A DNA stretch of 64,000 nt from contig NZ_RJKL01000001.1 of the NCBI RefSeq assembly GCF_003751945.1, forward strand, positions 3,224,001-3,288,000. Reading direction: 5' to 3'. This DNA is from Couchioplanes caeruleus. GTDB lineage: Bacteria; Actinomycetota; Actinomycetes; Mycobacteriales; Micromonosporaceae. A program made the position numbers and the translations under genes. Below, one piece after another: positions 17,346 through 28,811 of this stretch (within the stretch, counting starts at the first letter, position 1; each line of letters opens with the position of its first letter). The notes beneath the pieces were generated by a model. It was not told the DNA's origin. It ran no database searches and saw nothing but the letters and a program-made list of their open reading frames with translations.

Positions 17346-17846
17346 TCACCCGGTCCCGCGAGCGACACACGGGCCACCGGACCACCACGCGCCGACGGCC
17401 TCACGGACCTCGTCGCCGAACGGGTTGACGCCGGGGCCGGCCGCCAGCGCGTGACCGAGGTGGACGTGCAGGCACTTGACCCGGTCCGGCATGCCACCGG
17501 CCGAGACCTTCTCGATCTCGGGCACGTGCCGCGCCGCCTCGCGCCGGGCCAGATAGTCCTCGTGCGCGGCGCGGTAGCGCTCCGCCAGCTCCGGGTCCAC
17601 GGCGAGCCGGACCTGCATCTCGCGCATCACGCCGGCGGACTCGAGGCGGCTGCACGCCGCCGTCGCACGCGGGCAGGTCAGATAGAACATCGTCGGGAAC
17701 GGTGTGCCGTCGTCCAGCCGGGGCTCGGTCTCCACGACGTCGGGGTTGCCGCAGGGGCAACGGTGCGCGACGGCGCGGGTGCCGCGGGGGCGGCGGCCGA
17801 GCTGCTCGGCGACGATCTCGAGATCGGTCTCGGAAGGAGTCGTCAT
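17346..17846 (-). CDS. DUF501 protein
   Basis: The 166-residue protein matches the DUF501 family, which nearly always lies between divIC/ftsB and ppx in actinobacteria. Four cysteines (Cys30, Cys32, Cys58, Cys65) with the pattern CPC and CP-x5-C could bind a metal. The C-terminal block VSAGGMPDRVKCLHVHLGHALA is typical of the family. Its ATG directly abuts the ftsB stop codon. Function unknown. Confidence 0.9.
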   Translation of the reverse strand: MTTPSETDLEIVAEQLGRRPRGTRAVAHRCPCGNPDVVETEPRLDDGTPFPTMFYLTCPRATAACSRLESAGVMREMQVRLAVDPELAERYRAAHEDYLARREAARHVPEIEKVSAGGMPDRVKCLHVHLGHALAAGPGVNPFGDEVREAVGAWWSGGPCVARGTG

Positions 17847-18470
17847 CTACTTTCGGGATTCTGCATTGGCGGCGGCGACGCTTCCCCACAGTGTGTCGTA
17901 CCACCGGTCGGGGCCGGGCGCCGCGGTGCCGGCCGCGTCGCGAGCGGCGCCGGCCGGGTCGTTGAGCACCAGCAGCGGCACCTCACCGGGCTTGACGTAG
18001 AACAGCCGGTCCCGGGCCTGGATGCGGACGTACTCCTTGTCCTTCCACTTGTCGACCTCCTCCTCCAGCCCCTTGATCTTCGCCTGCTGCGCGGCCTGGT
18101 CGGCCTGCATCTGGGCGATCTGGGACTCCTGGGCGAGGTAGACGCGGACCGGGTAGGTGTAGGCGAGGGCCAGCGCGACCAGGACGATGATCAGGACGGT
18201 GGCGCGCCCGGTGAAGGCCTTGGGACGGGTCGCGACCGTACGCTTCGTGGCCCCGGAGGCCGCGGCGCGGCGTGCCGCCGCCGGCCTGCTGCCGGAGCGG
18301 TTGACGCTGCCGGTGGTGCGGGCGGTGGGGATGCGACGCGGCTCGATGCGCGTCGCCCCGGTGTCACGGACACGGCCCGGTCGGGCGCCATTGCGGACCC
18401 CCGGACGCCCCGCCTGGCCGGTGGGACGACGGGTCGGACCCTGCCCACTCGGTGTGCGGCGCTGCGTCAT
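17847..18470 (-). CDS. ftsB: FtsB/DivIC-like septum formation initiator
   Basis: The 207-residue protein has a long basic, Pro/Arg-rich N-terminal region (about 1-85), one membrane span (about 89-110) and a short coiled coil (SQIAQMQADQAAQQAKIKGL near 115-134). The motif ARDRLFYVKPGE near 151-162 is the FtsB/DivIC signature. The protein joins the divisome with FtsL and FtsQ. The ATG at 18470 is preceded by GAGGGCAGGG. The position between eno and DUF501 matches other actinobacteria. Confidence 0.9.
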   Translation of the reverse strand: MTQRRTPSGQGPTRRPTGQAGRPGVRNGARPGRVRDTGATRIEPRRIPTARTTGSVNRSGSRPAAARRAAASGATKRTVATRPKAFTGRATVLIIVLVALALAYTYPVRVYLAQESQIAQMQADQAAQQAKIKGLEEEVDKWKDKEYVRIQARDRLFYVKPGEVPLLVLNDPAGAARDAAGTAAPGPDRWYDTLWGSVAAANAESRK

Positions 18471-18500
18471 CCCTGCCCTCCCCCCGGCACTCGCCAAGAC

Positions 18501-18562
18501 CATGGAGTTGCGGCACCTGCCCGCCAGGCTATGCCTCCGGCAGGCGGCGCCACAACTCCATG
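18501..18562 (-). terminator. Long stem-loop between eno and ftsB
   Basis: CATGGAGTTG at 18501-18510 pairs perfectly with CAACTCCATG at 18553-18562. An inner GGC/GCC pair and CCTGCC/GGCAGG can extend the fold. The structure lies 17 bases beyond the eno stop and may end or attenuate the eno transcript ahead of ftsB. Confidence 0.6.
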
Positions 18563-18578
18563 ATCCGTCGACGGAGCG

Positions 18579-21400
<2,822 letters not shown>

Positions 21401-21439
21401 CCCGCCCACCGCACCCCTACGGCCTGCGCGACAACCCAC

Positions 21440-21593
21440 TCGATGTCGGCAATCCGCCGCCTGATCACCAACGCACGGCGTGGGATGGGCGCGGCACGGC
21501 GTGGCATGACGCGGGATGGCTCGGTATGGCGCGACCCGGAACGACCCGGCCCGACCCCCGCTCCGCCCCCGGCCCGGGAGGCCCGCGGGTGGG
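21440..21593. repeat. Degenerate short repeats in a convergent intergenic region
   Basis: Between the lipoprotein stop (21400) and the convergent DUF885 stop (21594) lie about 190 bases with imperfect, closely spaced GGCRTGGSATG-like and GACCCGG-like units. No reading frame looks coding. The region may serve as a terminator for both genes. Confidence 0.4.
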
Positions 21594-23210
21594 TCAGACG
21601 CCGAGGAGGAACCGGAGATGACGCGGCGGCGGTGAGCCGTGGGCGAGCATCGCGTCGTGCCAGGCTTTCGGGGTGGCGCCGAAGGGGCGGGCCGCCGCGA
21701 TCGCCGCGACCTCGGTGTAGCCCACGAAGTAGGTGGAGAGCTGGGTGGAGGTGAGGAGCGCTCGTTTCCACTTGCCCGCGGCCTCGCCCTCCTCCTGGAA
21801 GCCGCGCGTCATCATCAGCTCCATGGCGTCGGCCTCGGAGAGGTCCTCGCAGTGTGTGAGCTGGTCGATCACCGCGTTCAGGCTGATCCGGAGCTGCATC
21901 TTGAGCTGCTGGAGGCGCACCGGCAGGCCGCCGAAGCCCAGCCCGGCCATCAGCTCCTCGGCGTACGTCGCCCAGCCCTCCACGAACGGGCCGGAGAGGC
22001 CCAGGGACCGGACCCGGGTGGCGGCCCGGAAGCGCCGGGAGTGTGCGAGCTGCAGGAAGTGCCCCGGCATGGCCTCGTGCACGGTCAGGTTGCGCAGCAT
22101 GTGGTCGTTGTATTCGCGGTAGAACGACTCGACCCGCTCCCGCGGCCAGTCGGCCGGGGCCGGGGCGATGCAGTAGAACGTCGGGACGTCCGCCGTCTCC
22201 AGCGGGCCCGGCGGGTCGCAGTGGGCCACCGCGACGCCGCGGGCGAACTCCGGCATCTCCTGGATCACGCAGGGGTCGTCGATGATCGTCATCAGGTCGT
22301 GCTCGCGGACGAACTCGGTGGCCTCGGCCATCGTGACCTTGGCCAGGTCGACGATCGTGGCGTCGTCGGGGTGCTGCGCCGCGCAGGTGTCCAGGGCCTG
22401 GCGCACGGTGGCGTCGGTGGCCGGGCCGCCGACCAGTTCGGCGGCCGCCTCGCGGAGCCGGGCGGCGGCGTCGTCGAGGTTCTGCCGGGCGCGGGCGAGG
22501 ATCTCGGCGGCGGGCAGTTCGGTGTCGAGGGTGTGCCACAGCCGGGCCTCCCACAGCGGCCGGCCCAGGCGCGGGTCGCGGCCGGGCTCGCCGCTCTCCA
22601 GCCGTGCCCGGAGCCAGCCATCGAACTCCACGAACGCGTCGAGCGCGGCGGCCGCCGCCGGCTCTACTGCCGGTCGCAGGCCGGGCGCCTCGGCCAGCAG
22701 CTCCGGCACCTCGTCGCGGATCAGCGCCGCCGTGCCCGCGAACTGGCCGACCGCGACCTCGGCGTGCAGCCGGGGCACGTCGCGCAGCACCGCCCGGGCG
22801 GTGGCCAGCGCGTCCGGAATGGCGGCCAGCCGACCACCGAGGCCGGCGAGCCGCTCCTCCACCGGGGCGAACGGGCGGGCGATCAGGGCGTGCAGCAGCG
22901 GGCCGGGGTTGTGGACCAGCGGGTTCCACTCGTGGCCGCGCACGTCGGTCAGCTCGAAGATGCCGCGCTCCACGACGGCGGAGAGGATGGCGTGGTCGAC
23001 CTGATCCTGCGGGGCGATGGCCTCCGGGTCGACGCCGGCGAGGGCGTCGGCCGCGTCCCGCAGCATGGTGACCCGCGCGGCGACCGCGCCGCTCGAACGG
23101 TCGGGCAGCCGGTCGTCGTAGCGGTGGTCGCCCGCGGACGTGGCGAGGGCGGGGTCGCTCTCGAGGATGGCGTCGACGATGCGCTCGGCGAGCGGGACGA
23201 ACTCCGGCAT
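21594..23210 (-). CDS. DUF885 family protein (metallopeptidase-like)
   Basis: The 538-residue protein belongs to the DUF885 family. It carries the zinc-binding-like HEAMPGHFLQ motif near residues 382-391 and a downstream acidic region (PFVEGWATYAEELMAGLGF). The HExxGH-type motif links the family to gluzincin-like carboxypeptidases, and some members hydrolyse small peptides. The ATG at 23210 lies 10 bases after the mazG stop, so it is likely co-transcribed with mazG. No signal peptide is visible, so it is cytosolic. In most actinobacteria mazG is followed directly by eno; here this gene and two convergent plus-strand genes are inserted. Confidence 0.85.
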   Translation of the reverse strand: MPEFVPLAERIVDAILESDPALATSAGDHRYDDRLPDRSSGAVAARVTMLRDAADALAGVDPEAIAPQDQVDHAILSAVVERGIFELTDVRGHEWNPLVHNPGPLLHALIARPFAPVEERLAGLGGRLAAIPDALATARAVLRDVPRLHAEVAVGQFAGTAALIRDEVPELLAEAPGLRPAVEPAAAAALDAFVEFDGWLRARLESGEPGRDPRLGRPLWEARLWHTLDTELPAAEILARARQNLDDAAARLREAAAELVGGPATDATVRQALDTCAAQHPDDATIVDLAKVTMAEATEFVREHDLMTIIDDPCVIQEMPEFARGVAVAHCDPPGPLETADVPTFYCIAPAPADWPRERVESFYREYNDHMLRNLTVHEAMPGHFLQLAHSRRFRAATRVRSLGLSGPFVEGWATYAEELMAGLGFGGLPVRLQQLKMQLRISLNAVIDQLTHCEDLSEADAMELMMTRGFQEEGEAAGKWKRALLTSTQLSTYFVGYTEVAAIAAARPFGATPKAWHDAMLAHGSPPPRHLRFLLGV

Positions 23211-23220
23211 GAAGCGAAAT

Positions 23221-24186
23221 CTACTCGCCGGGTGCGACATCCTCCCGAATCCGTACGGCGTCGGCGTACCGCAGCGCCGCCTGGCGCAGCAGAGCCTCGG
23301 GGTCGAGGCCGTCCGCGCGCGCCTGCGCCACGGTGCGCAGCAGCGCGGAGCCGAGCCCGGGATCGGCGGGCAACGGCACGTCCAGCCCGGCGCGATCCGC
23401 CCGCTGGAGGATCTTGGCGGCGAGCGACAGCGCGGGCTGGCTCAGGGCGATGCCCTCCAGGACGGAGTCCCGCGCCTTCTCCTCCTTCTTGATCCGCTCC
23501 CAGTTGGCGATGATCGCTTCGACATCCTCGACGTCCTCTCCCGCGAAGACGTGGGGGTTGCGGCGGACCATCTTGTCGACGAGGCCGCCGGCCACGTCGT
23601 CGACCGTCCAGCGTTCGTCCTCGGGGAGCTCCTCGGCCAGCCTGGCGTGCAGCACCACCTGGAGCAGCACGTCGCCCAGCTCCTCGCGCAGCGCGGCGAG
23701 GTCCTGAGAGACGATCGCGTCGTACGCCTCGTAACTCTCCTCGAGCAGGTACGGCGCGAGGGTCTCGTGGGTCTGCTGCCGCTTCCACGGGTCGCCGCCG
23801 GGCGAGTAGAGCCGGTCCATGACGGCGACGGCGTCGAGCAGCCGTGCCCCCGGCGGATCCCAGGATCCGTAGCAGAGCTCGAGCTCGGCCAGGGACGGCT
23901 CGCGGGCCAGCCGCAGCCCGAGCCGGCGGGCGAAGTCCTCGTCGCCGGTCGCCCCGGCGAGCCAGACCACCGTGCCGTGTGCCGCCAGGAGCCCGATCAG
24001 CCGCTCGGGGTCGGGCTCGACGACCGTGACGGTGACGCCGGCGGCGCGCAAGGCGGCGGCCTGGTCGCCGTCCGCCGCGGTGAGCACGGGCCAGGCGCGG
24101 ACGAGGTCCCACGCGGCCGCCGTCAGGATCCCGGCCGGCAGCCGCGGCGAGGTGACCAGCAGGACGATCCGACCGCCCTCGGGCAT
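23221..24186 (-). CDS. mazG: Nucleoside triphosphate pyrophosphohydrolase MazG
   Basis: The 321-residue protein has an N-terminal extension (about 1-125) that resembles the ring-like domain of actinobacterial MazG, then a MazG domain with LLEESYEAYDAI and LREELGDVLLQVVLHA (about 155-187), supplying the metal-binding acidic residues. The enzyme hydrolyses NTPs and dNTPs to monophosphates, a housecleaning role. Its ATG overlaps the SurA-like gene stop by one base, so translation is coupled. The order mfd, SurA-like, mazG is the actinobacterial standard. Confidence 0.93.
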   Translation of the reverse strand: MPEGGRIVLLVTSPRLPAGILTAAAWDLVRAWPVLTAADGDQAAALRAAGVTVTVVEPDPERLIGLLAAHGTVVWLAGATGDEDFARRLGLRLAREPSLAELELCYGSWDPPGARLLDAVAVMDRLYSPGGDPWKRQQTHETLAPYLLEESYEAYDAIVSQDLAALREELGDVLLQVVLHARLAEELPEDERWTVDDVAGGLVDKMVRRNPHVFAGEDVEDVEAIIANWERIKKEEKARDSVLEGIALSQPALSLAAKILQRADRAGLDVPLPADPGLGSALLRTVAQARADGLDPEALLRQAALRYADAVRIREDVAPGE

Positions 24187-24977
24187 CAGGCCACGGTGGT
24201 CACGGCGGAGACGTCCGTGACGTACGCGTCCTCGGCATCGTCGCCGCTGAGGGAGAGCACCACCAGCGGGACGTCCTTGCCGTCGGCGCCCTGCGCCGAC
24301 AGGAGCGTGACCTGCTGGGCGCCGTACCGAGGATTGATCTTGACCTTCTGGTCGGCGACGACCCGCTCGAGCTCCGTGCGCATCGCCACGTACGACTCCA
24401 GGAGCGACTTGTTCTCCGGCGAGAGCGTGCTCTGGAACTCCTCGAACTTGCTGTTCGGGTCGGCGGCGCCGCCCTTGACCAGCCGGCCGAAGACGTCGCG
24501 CAGGTCGGCCTCGGTGAGCTGCGCCGGCTTGACGGCGCTCTGCAGCGCGGTTCGCAGCCGGTAGGTCTCCGCGTAGAGCTGGGTGAACTCCCATTCGGGC
24601 GAGTAGTTGCGGGCCTGGGCGACCTGCTCGACGGTCGGGGATCCGGCCGGCGACACGCCGTGCGCCTGCGCCGACTTGCGCAGGATGTCCACGCTGAGCA
24701 GCGTGTTCAGCACATCCTGCTGCTTGATCGGCATGACCGGCGGCGGCAACTCCTCGGTGGCGCCGGAGGCCTCGCCCTGACGCTGGGCCTGCGCGCGCGC
24801 CTCGGTGAGCTGATCGCGCACCTGGTCGTAGATCACCTGGATCCGGTCCTCGGTGATCTTCCCGCCCGCGGTGTACGCGGCCACGTCCGGCGACTGCTGG
24901 CAGGCGGTCAGGCCGGCGACGGCGAGGACGGCGACGACGGCGGTGGATGCGAGTCGGCGGGCACGCTGCATGGTCAT
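24186..24977 (-). CDS. SurA N-terminal domain lipoprotein
   Basis: The 263-residue product has a type II signal peptide with lipobox LTAC (Cys about 26), followed by a helical SurA-N-like chaperone domain (VAAYTAGGKITEDRIQVIYD). A peptidyl-prolyl isomerase domain is not visible. GAGAGAG precedes the ATG at 24977; a second in-frame ATG lies two codons later. It lies seven bases after the mfd stop and overlaps mazG by one base, so the three are one operon. The role is presumably extracytoplasmic protein folding. Confidence 0.88.
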   Translation of the reverse strand: MTMQRARRLASTAVVAVLAVAGLTACQQSPDVAAYTAGGKITEDRIQVIYDQVRDQLTEARAQAQRQGEASGATEELPPPVMPIKQQDVLNTLLSVDILRKSAQAHGVSPAGSPTVEQVAQARNYSPEWEFTQLYAETYRLRTALQSAVKPAQLTEADLRDVFGRLVKGGAADPNSKFEEFQSTLSPENKSLLESYVAMRTELERVVADQKVKINPRYGAQQVTLLSAQGADGKDVPLVVLSLSGDDAEDAYVTDVSAVTTVA

Positions 24978-24984
24978 GACTCTC

Positions 24985-27900
24985 TCACGCTCCGGATGTG
25001 ACGCCCGACACCGGGGCCGGGATGTCACCCAATACGTCCTTGAGCAACTGCGTGCACCACTGCAGCAGTGCCTGGTCGCGCAGCGGCTCGCCGCCGATCC
25101 GGCGGGTGCTCGGCCGCGGCACGCTGACCTGGTCGTTGGCCTGCTTGTACACCGAGTCGGGGTGGTAGCGCTTGAGCCGCATCTGCTTGGAGTCGGGCAG
25201 GGGCAGCGGCGAGAAGCGCAGGTGCTTGCCCTGGACCGAGACGTCGGTGAGCCCGTACGCCCGCGCGATCAGCCGGAACCGGGCGACCGCGATGAGGTTG
25301 GCGACCTGCTCCGTCGGGTCGCCGTAGCGGTCGGTCATCTCGGCGACCACCTCGTCGAGGCGGGCGTTGTCGCGGGCCTCGGCGAGCTTGCGGTACATCT
25401 CGAGGCGCAGCCGCTCCACCGCGATGTACTCGGTCGGCAGGTGCGCGTCGATCGGCAGGTCGACCTTGACCTCCGGCTCCTCCTCGGGCCGCTCGCCCTT
25501 GAACGCCTGCACGGCCTCGCCGACCATGCGGACGTACAGGTCGAAGCCGACGCCCTCGATGTGACCGGACTGCTCGCCGCCGAGCAGGTTGCCGGCGCCG
25601 CGGATCTCGAGGTCCTTCATGGCGACGTACATGCCGGCGCCGAGCTCGGTGTGCTGGGCGATGGTGGCGAGCCGCTCGTGGGCCTGCTCGGTCAGCGGCT
25701 TCTCCCGCGGGTAGAGGAAGTACGCGTACGCGCGCTCGCGTCCACGGCCGACCCGGCCGCGGATCTGGTGGAGCTGGGCCAGGCCGAGCAGGTCGGCGCG
25801 CTCGACGATGAGGGTGTTGGCGTTCGGGATGTCGATGCCGGACTCGACGATGGTCGTGCAGACCAGGACGTCGAACTCCTTCTCCCAGAAGCCGACCATC
25901 ACCTTCTCGAGCTGCTCCTCGCTCATCTGCCCGTGCGCGACCGCGACCCGCGCCTCGGGCACCAGTTCGCGCAGCTTGCGGGCCGCCCGGTCGATCGACT
26001 CGACCCGGTTGTGCAGGTAGAAGACCTGTCCGTCGCGGAGCAGCTCGCGGTGGACGGCGGCGGCGACCTGCTTGTCGTCGTGCGCGCCCACGAACGTCAG
26101 CACCGGGTGGCGCTCCTCCGGCGGGGTGGCGATGGTCGACATCTCCCGGATGCCGGTGATCGCCATCTCCAGGGTGCGCGGGATCGGCGTGGCGGACATG
26201 GTGAGCACGTCCACCGCCGCGCGCAGGGCCTTGAGCTGCTCCTTGTGCTCGACGCCGAAGCGCTGTTCCTCGTCCACGATGATCAGGCCGAGGTTCTTGA
26301 ACCGGGTCGAGTTGGCCAGCAGGCGGTGCGTGCCGATGACGATGTCGGCGGTGCCCGCCGCGGCGTCCTCGAGCACCAGCGACGCCTCCTTGGGCGTCTG
26401 GAAGCGGGAGAGCTGCCTGATGCTCACCGGGAACTGGCTCATCCGTTCGGCGAACGTGTTGTAGTGCTGCTGAGCCAGCAGCGTGGTGGGCACGAGGATC
26501 GCCACCTGCTTGCCGTCCTGCACCGCCTTGAAGGCCGCCCGTACGGCGATCTCGGTCTTGCCGTAACCGACGTCGCCGCAGATCAGGCGGTCCATCGGTA
26601 CGGCCAACTCCATGTCGTGCTTGACCTCGCTGATCGCGGCGAGCTGGTCCGGGGTCTCCGTGTACGGGAACGCGTCCTCGAGCTCCCGCTGCCACGGCGT
26701 GTCCGGCCCGAAGGCGTGTCCCTTGGAAGCCTGCCGCGCCGCGTACAACTGGATGAGCTGGGCGGCGATCTCGCGGACCGCCTTGCGGGCGCGCGCCTTG
26801 CTCTTCTGCCAGTCGGCGCCGCCCATCTTGTGCAGCGAGGGCGACTCCCCGCCCACGTAGCGGGAGAGCTGGTCGAGCTGGTCGGTGGGGACGAAGAGCC
26901 GGTCGCCGGGCTGGCCGCGCTTGCTGGGTGCGTACTCGATGACGAGGTACTCGCGGTCGGCGCCGTTCACGGTGCGCTGCACGAGCTCGACGTAGCGGCC
27001 GATGCCGTGCTGCTCGTGCACGACGAAGTCGCCGGTCTTGAGCTCGAGCGGGTCGATCGTGTTGCGCCGTCGACTCGGCATCTTGCGCATGTCCTTGGTG
27101 GACGCGCCGCGGCCGCCGCTGATGTCGTTGCCGGTGATGACGGCGAGCCGGGAGCCGTCGTCGACGAAGCCGTGGTTGAGCCCGCCGCAGGTGACCAGGA
27201 GCTGGCCCGGCTCCACGGACTCGGAGATGGACTCGACCGGGGTGACGCCGAGTCCCGCGTCGCGCAGGAGCTCGGTGGCGCGCTGCGCGGTGCCGTGGCC
27301 CTCGAACACCAGCGCGATCGCCCAGCCGGCGCCCGCCCACTGCTGCAGGTCGGCGGCGAGGCGGGCGGTGTCACCGTGGTAGAGCGGCACCGGCTGCGCC
27401 TTCAGCGCGACGGCGTCCCCGGTGTCGGGGCTGACCTCCACCTCCGGGGTCTCCAGCCAGGGCATGTCGGTGGCGGGTCGCTCGTCGGCCTCGGCCAGCC
27501 CGAACGGCGAGACCGTCCACCAGGGCTGGTGCAGCGTCGCGGCGTGCGCGCGGACGTCCGCGAGGGTGCGGAAGGCGGCGGCGCCGACGTCGATCGGCGC
27601 CTGCCCACCCACGGCGGCAGCGGCCCAGCTCGCCTCGAGGAACTCGTCGGAGGTGCGGGTCAGGTCGTGGGCCCGGGTACGGATCCGCTCCGGGTCGCAG
27701 AGCAGGACGTGGGTGCCCGCCGGCATGCAGTCGATCAGCAGCTCCATGCTGTCGGTGCCCTGCAGCAGCGCCGGGGCCAGCGACTCCATGCCCTCGACCG
27801 GGATGCCCTCGGCCAGCTTGTCGAGGATCTCTCCCAGCTCGGGGTGCTGCTGGGCCAGCTCGGCGGCGCGGGCCCGCACCGCCGGGGTGAGCAGCAGCTC

Positions 27901-28623
27901 GCGACACGGCGGCGCCCACAGCCGCTCGGCCGCTTCGATGGTGCGCTGGTCGGCGACGGCGAAGGTACGGATCTCCTCCACCTCGTCGCCCCAGAACTCG
28001 ACGCGCGACGGGTGCTCGTCGGTGGGCGGGAAGACGTCCAGGATGCCGCCGCGTACGGCGAACTCGCCCCGCTTGGTCACCAGGTCGACGCGGGCGTACG
28101 CCATGTCGGACAGCCGGCGCGCGACGTCCTCGAGCGCGGCCTCTCCCCCGGGTCGCAGCTCGACCGGCTCGAGGTCGCCGAGGCCCTTGAGCTGCGGCTG
28201 CAGCAGGGAGCGTACGGGCGCGACGACCACCTGCAACGGCTCCGCACCGGCCTCGGCGGGATGCGCGAGCCGGCGCAGGACGGCGAGCCGGCGCCCGACG
28301 GTGTCCGAGCGCGGCGAGAGACGCTCGTGCGGCAGCGTCTCCCATGAGGGATAGACGGCGACGCCGTCCGGCGAGATCAGGCAGCCGAGTGCGGCGGCGA
28401 GGTCGTCGGCCTCGCGGCTGGTCGCGGTCACGGCGAGGACGGGCCGCGCGGCGCCGCCGATCGCGGCCGGCCCGGCGACCGCGGCGACGACGAACGGCCG
28501 CAGCGCGGCCGGCGCGGTCAGGTCGAGCGCGTCCGAGTCGACTCCGCCCTTGCGGGCCAGGTCGCGGGCCCGCGCCAGCCCGCGGTCACGCAGGGCGGCC
28601 GGGAGGAGGCCACTGAGTTGCAT
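24985..28623 (-). CDS. mfd: Transcription-repair coupling factor Mfd
   Basis: The 1212-residue SF2 translocase removes stalled RNA polymerase and recruits UvrA. The domain order is a UvrB-like N-terminal module, a CarD-like RNA-polymerase-interaction domain (FVVHEQHGIGRYVELVQRT), a helicase core with Walker A CGDVGYGKTE and DEEQRFGVEHKE, and a TRCF domain near the C-terminus. The ATG at 28623 gives MQLSGLLPAALRDRGLARAR, the usual actinobacterial start, with GAGAGA upstream. Length is normal. It heads the mfd-SurA-mazG operon and is divergent from hypX. Confidence 0.97.
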   Translation of the reverse strand: MQLSGLLPAALRDRGLARARDLARKGGVDSDALDLTAPAALRPFVVAAVAGPAAIGGAARPVLAVTATSREADDLAAALGCLISPDGVAVYPSWETLPHERLSPRSDTVGRRLAVLRRLAHPAEAGAEPLQVVVAPVRSLLQPQLKGLGDLEPVELRPGGEAALEDVARRLSDMAYARVDLVTKRGEFAVRGGILDVFPPTDEHPSRVEFWGDEVEEIRTFAVADQRTIEAAERLWAPPCRELLLTPAVRARAAELAQQHPELGEILDKLAEGIPVEGMESLAPALLQGTDSMELLIDCMPAGTHVLLCDPERIRTRAHDLTRTSDEFLEASWAAAAVGGQAPIDVGAAAFRTLADVRAHAATLHQPWWTVSPFGLAEADERPATDMPWLETPEVEVSPDTGDAVALKAQPVPLYHGDTARLAADLQQWAGAGWAIALVFEGHGTAQRATELLRDAGLGVTPVESISESVEPGQLLVTCGGLNHGFVDDGSRLAVITGNDISGGRGASTKDMRKMPSRRRNTIDPLELKTGDFVVHEQHGIGRYVELVQRTVNGADREYLVIEYAPSKRGQPGDRLFVPTDQLDQLSRYVGGESPSLHKMGGADWQKSKARARKAVREIAAQLIQLYAARQASKGHAFGPDTPWQRELEDAFPYTETPDQLAAISEVKHDMELAVPMDRLICGDVGYGKTEIAVRAAFKAVQDGKQVAILVPTTLLAQQHYNTFAERMSQFPVSIRQLSRFQTPKEASLVLEDAAAGTADIVIGTHRLLANSTRFKNLGLIIVDEEQRFGVEHKEQLKALRAAVDVLTMSATPIPRTLEMAITGIREMSTIATPPEERHPVLTFVGAHDDKQVAAAVHRELLRDGQVFYLHNRVESIDRAARKLRELVPEARVAVAHGQMSEEQLEKVMVGFWEKEFDVLVCTTIVESGIDIPNANTLIVERADLLGLAQLHQIRGRVGRGRERAYAYFLYPREKPLTEQAHERLATIAQHTELGAGMYVAMKDLEIRGAGNLLGGEQSGHIEGVGFDLYVRMVGEAVQAFKGERPEEEPEVKVDLPIDAHLPTEYIAVERLRLEMYRKLAEARDNARLDEVVAEMTDRYGDPTEQVANLIAVARFRLIARAYGLTDVSVQGKHLRFSPLPLPDSKQMRLKRYHPDSVYKQANDQVSVPRPSTRRIGGEPLRDQALLQWCTQLLKDVLGDIPAPVSGVTSGA

Positions 28624-28731
28624 CAAAAAGACTCTCTCGAAGGCACATCGAAAAACCCCGACGCCAGTTGGACGGGGGGTATGCGCCAAGCTTAGTCCGC
28701 CGACCGGCACCCCCGGAGCGACGGACCACTA

Positions 28732-28748
28732 TCGGACAACATGTCCGA
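28732..28748. promoter_or_regulatory. Palindrome in the mfd-hypX divergent region
   Basis: TCGGACA at 28732-28738 and TGTCCGA at 28742-28748 are perfect arms around ACA. It lies 63 bases upstream of the hypX start and 108 bases upstream of mfd. The 17-bp symmetry suits a dimeric regulator; which gene it controls is unknown. Confidence 0.6.
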
Positions 28749-28811
28749 CATAGCGCCAAACGGGTGCCCGAGACTGCCCGTTTGTTGTGGGGAATTGTCT
28801 GGGGAGGCAAT

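Noticed and set aside
21440..21593. Small coding gene in the repeat-rich gap
   Set aside because: Frames here have no ribosome site and no codon bias, and consist of short degenerate repeats.
24853..28347. Very long open frame on the strand opposite mfd (over 1100 codons)
   Set aside because: High GC makes long antisense frames common. mfd is unambiguous here by motif and length, and the antisense product has no family features.
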